Shown in pieces: positions 62,301-64,000 of a DNA stretch of 64,000 bases. The notes below the pieces were generated by a model. It saw nothing but the letters and a program-made list of their open reading frames with translations, was not told the origin of the DNA and searched no databases. This stretch comes from Opitutaceae bacterium. GTDB taxonomy: Bacteria; Verrucomicrobiota; Verrucomicrobiia; Opitutales; Opitutaceae. Numbering within the stretch: the first letter of the stretch is position 1; each line of letters starts with the position of its first letter. Position numbers and translations under genes: made by a program. The DNA lies in NCBI GenBank assembly GCA_016711225.1, contig JADJTK010000028.1:28556-92555 (forward strand), in the 5' to 3' direction.

Positions 62301-64000
62301 ACTCCTTTACCTTCAAGGTTGCCGACGCCACCGACGAGTCGGTCCCTGCGACGGTTTCGATCACGGTCAAGCCGCTCAACGATCCCCCGATCGTCGACGC
62401 AGGCGCGGATTCTGCGATCACCCTCCCGGCCTACGCCACGGTCGTCGGCACCGCGTCCGACCCGGAGGGCGATGCGCTCACCTTGGAATGGTCTCAGGTT
62501 TCCGGGCCGGCCAAAGTCGATTTCGAGACTCCGGCCGCACTGTCCACCCGCATCTCGATTACGACGCCCGGTTCCTATGTGTTCCGCCTTACGGCGAACG
62601 ACGGAACTGCGTCGGCTTCCGACGAGGTGACCGTCGTGGTCAATTCGTCGACCCTGGTCTACCGCACGTATACGACGACCGCGGACTTTGAGACCGGAAC
62701 CCGGACGAACGTGTATTCCAATCTTCCGGATCAGCTGCAACTCAATGAGATCGCCGATGCCGGGAATTTCCTCTGGGTGGCCGTCTCAAGCAAGGGGACC
62801 ATCGTCAAGATCAACACCCGCACCGGCAAGGTTGAGGGCGAGTATTGGACTTCGCCCAGCGGCCAGCCGAAGAATCCCTCGCGCACGACCGTCGATCTCA
62901 ATGGCGCCGTCTGGTGCACGAATCGCGATGGCAACAGCGTTGTCCAAGTCGGCTCGGTGGAGTCGGGGATGTGGATCGACAAGAACGGCAACGGTCAGCC
63001 CGACACCTCGACCGGGCTTGGGAATGTCCGCGCGTGGACCAATGCCGGAGGCGCGGATACCAATGGTGGCGTCTCGACCGCCGAGGACGAGTGCATCATC
63101 AACTACACGCGAGTGAGTTCCAGCGGAACGCGGCATATCTGTGTCGACCGCAAGAATGATATCTGGGTGAGCGGAACGGGGAACAGGATCTTTGACAACA
63201 TCGACAGCAAGACTGGGAAGATCCTTCGCTCGGAAGGCCCGGTGAGTTATGGTGGTTACGGCGGAATCATTGACCGCAATGGAGTCATCTGGTCGACAAC
63301 TTGGAGTTCCCTTTTGCGCTGGGACACGAACAAACCGCTCACGGGGCCTGCGGGGGAGAACTGGATGTCATGCGCGGGCAGCAGCCAGTATGGTCTTGCG
63401 CTAGGCCCGGATGGCTATGTTTGGGCGTCGGGGTACGGCGCGGGTACGGTGTATAAGTACGCTCCTGCCGGTTCCCTCGTCGGTCAATACACGCAGGGGA
63501 ACTCGGCGGCCCGGCAGGTTCGACCGTTGATCGGCGCGGTCATGTCTGGGTCGCCCACTCGACTTGGTAGCAGCACGGTCGGGCACCTGGCTCCCCGATG
63601 GAAAATGGCTCGGCAACGTGACCGTCGGTTCGGGTCCCACAGGAGTTGCGGTAGATGCGGACGGGAAGATCTGGTCGACGAACTACGGCGCGGGAACGGT
63701 GTCTCGGATCGATCCCTCGGCAGGGCCGCTTGGTTCCGATGGGGTCACTCCGGTTGGCGCCGTCGAATCACCAGCGTTTATCTTGGGCGGCAATCTCTAC
63801 AACTACTCGGACATGACGGGCTCGACGCTGACGGCTCCGCCGCTCACCGGTGTCTGGACCACGGTCTTCGACAGCGGCAAAGCGGGCACGCCCTGGGGCA
63901 GTATCAATTGGCATGCGGAGATTTGCGATGACGCGAAGGTGACCCTGACGGTTTGCAGCAGCGTGGATGGCGTCACCTACAGCCCAGTGGCGGGTGGGCG
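59301..64000 (+). CDS. giant surface protein with cadherin-like repeats and a beta-propeller, partial, frameshifted
   Basis: The ATG at 59301 starts a signal-like MDSGKLWAGARLWRFLTVGF; a shift near 59378 enters the main frame. A bactofilin-like region (NGITLNGGAVVTGDLLVLG; GYVFAPTGEVAINSG) is followed by eight or so ~90-residue cadherin/Ig-like repeats, each with P-V-A...E-D-T, L-x-Y-T-P-x-x-x-Y/F-x-G-x-D-S/E-F and V-x-P-V-N-D. From about 62640 a repeat-poor domain resembles a Vgb/NHL beta-propeller (NDIWVSGTGNRIFDN; GVIWSTTWSSLLRWD; DGKIWSTNYGAGTVSRIDP). Further shifts occur near 60522, 61045, 61092 and 63515-63595. The gene leaves the window at 64000. It is likely a cell-surface adhesin; the N-terminal element echoes the PilX-like protein at 2773. 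Confidence 0.75.

Noticed and set aside
1..64000. CRISPR array, prophage, integron or rRNA operon
   Set aside because: No regularly spaced direct repeats, phage structural genes, integrase or rRNA sequence were recognised on either strand.

Overview
The window looks like a chromosomal segment of a G+C-rich, Gram-negative bacterium, most likely Verrucomicrobiota of the Opitutus type. This is inferred from gene content: an exosortase-family protein, an exported protein with the VVLAPFTV motif common in that phylum, type IV pilin and pseudopilin genes, two eukaryote-like TMTC/DUF1736 membrane-TPR proteins, GH10 and GH5-like exported glycosidases, and short intergenic repeat modules. No rRNA operon, prophage, CRISPR array or intact insertion sequence was recognised.

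Layout. (1) 0.8-4.6 kb: three pilus-type genes, two of them minor pseudopilins; one pseudopilin ends in a ~140-residue Thr/Ser tail. (2) 4.7-24.6 kb: a long plus-strand locus for surface-glycan synthesis or protein glycosylation. It holds two GT2 enzymes (one fused to a methyltransferase), a carbamoyltransferase, a GT39-like integral membrane enzyme, a radical SAM protein, a membrane spermidine-synthase-like protein, an acyltransferase, two TMTC-like TPR proteins, three further methyltransferases and an inositol-phosphatase-type enzyme. A major pilin sits in the middle. (3) 24.9-28.9 kb: GH10 enzyme, a decayed hicBA pair, an intact RelE/ParE-type pair and tRNA-Gly. (4) 28.9-35.3 kb: housekeeping and export genes lysA, purE, metY, exosortase, lepB. 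(5) 35.8-48.1 kb: a plus-strand cluster (vWA, PspA-like coiled coil, solute-binding/OmpA fusion, ABC permease and ATPase, membrane proteins, Ycf46-like AAA ATPase) facing a minus-strand ECF sigma, HEAT anti-sigma, Toastrack operon. This is the best candidate for a poorly described system: a PspA-type envelope-stress module coupled to a transporter. (6) 48.8-54.0 kb: Tat-exported MBL-fold protein, mtnA-phzF, GH5-like enzyme. (7) 54.2-57.2 kb: feoA-feoB with a Fur-like box, a small Cys-rich membrane protein and tatA. (8) 57.4-64 kb: patatin-like lipoprotein, an RHS fragment and the 5' part of a giant cadherin-repeat surface protein that runs off the window.

Sequence quality matters. At least eight genes carry single-base frameshifts that vanish when one base, usually in a short G/C run, is added or removed (10.88, 16.50, 30.80, 55.34, 55.92, 58.07, 60.52, 61.05-61.09 and 63.5-63.6 kb). 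Many are probably consensus errors in a draft or metagenome assembly. The hicBA lesions, which include a nonsense codon, look more like true decay. Frameshifted genes are reported over their full reconstructed extent.
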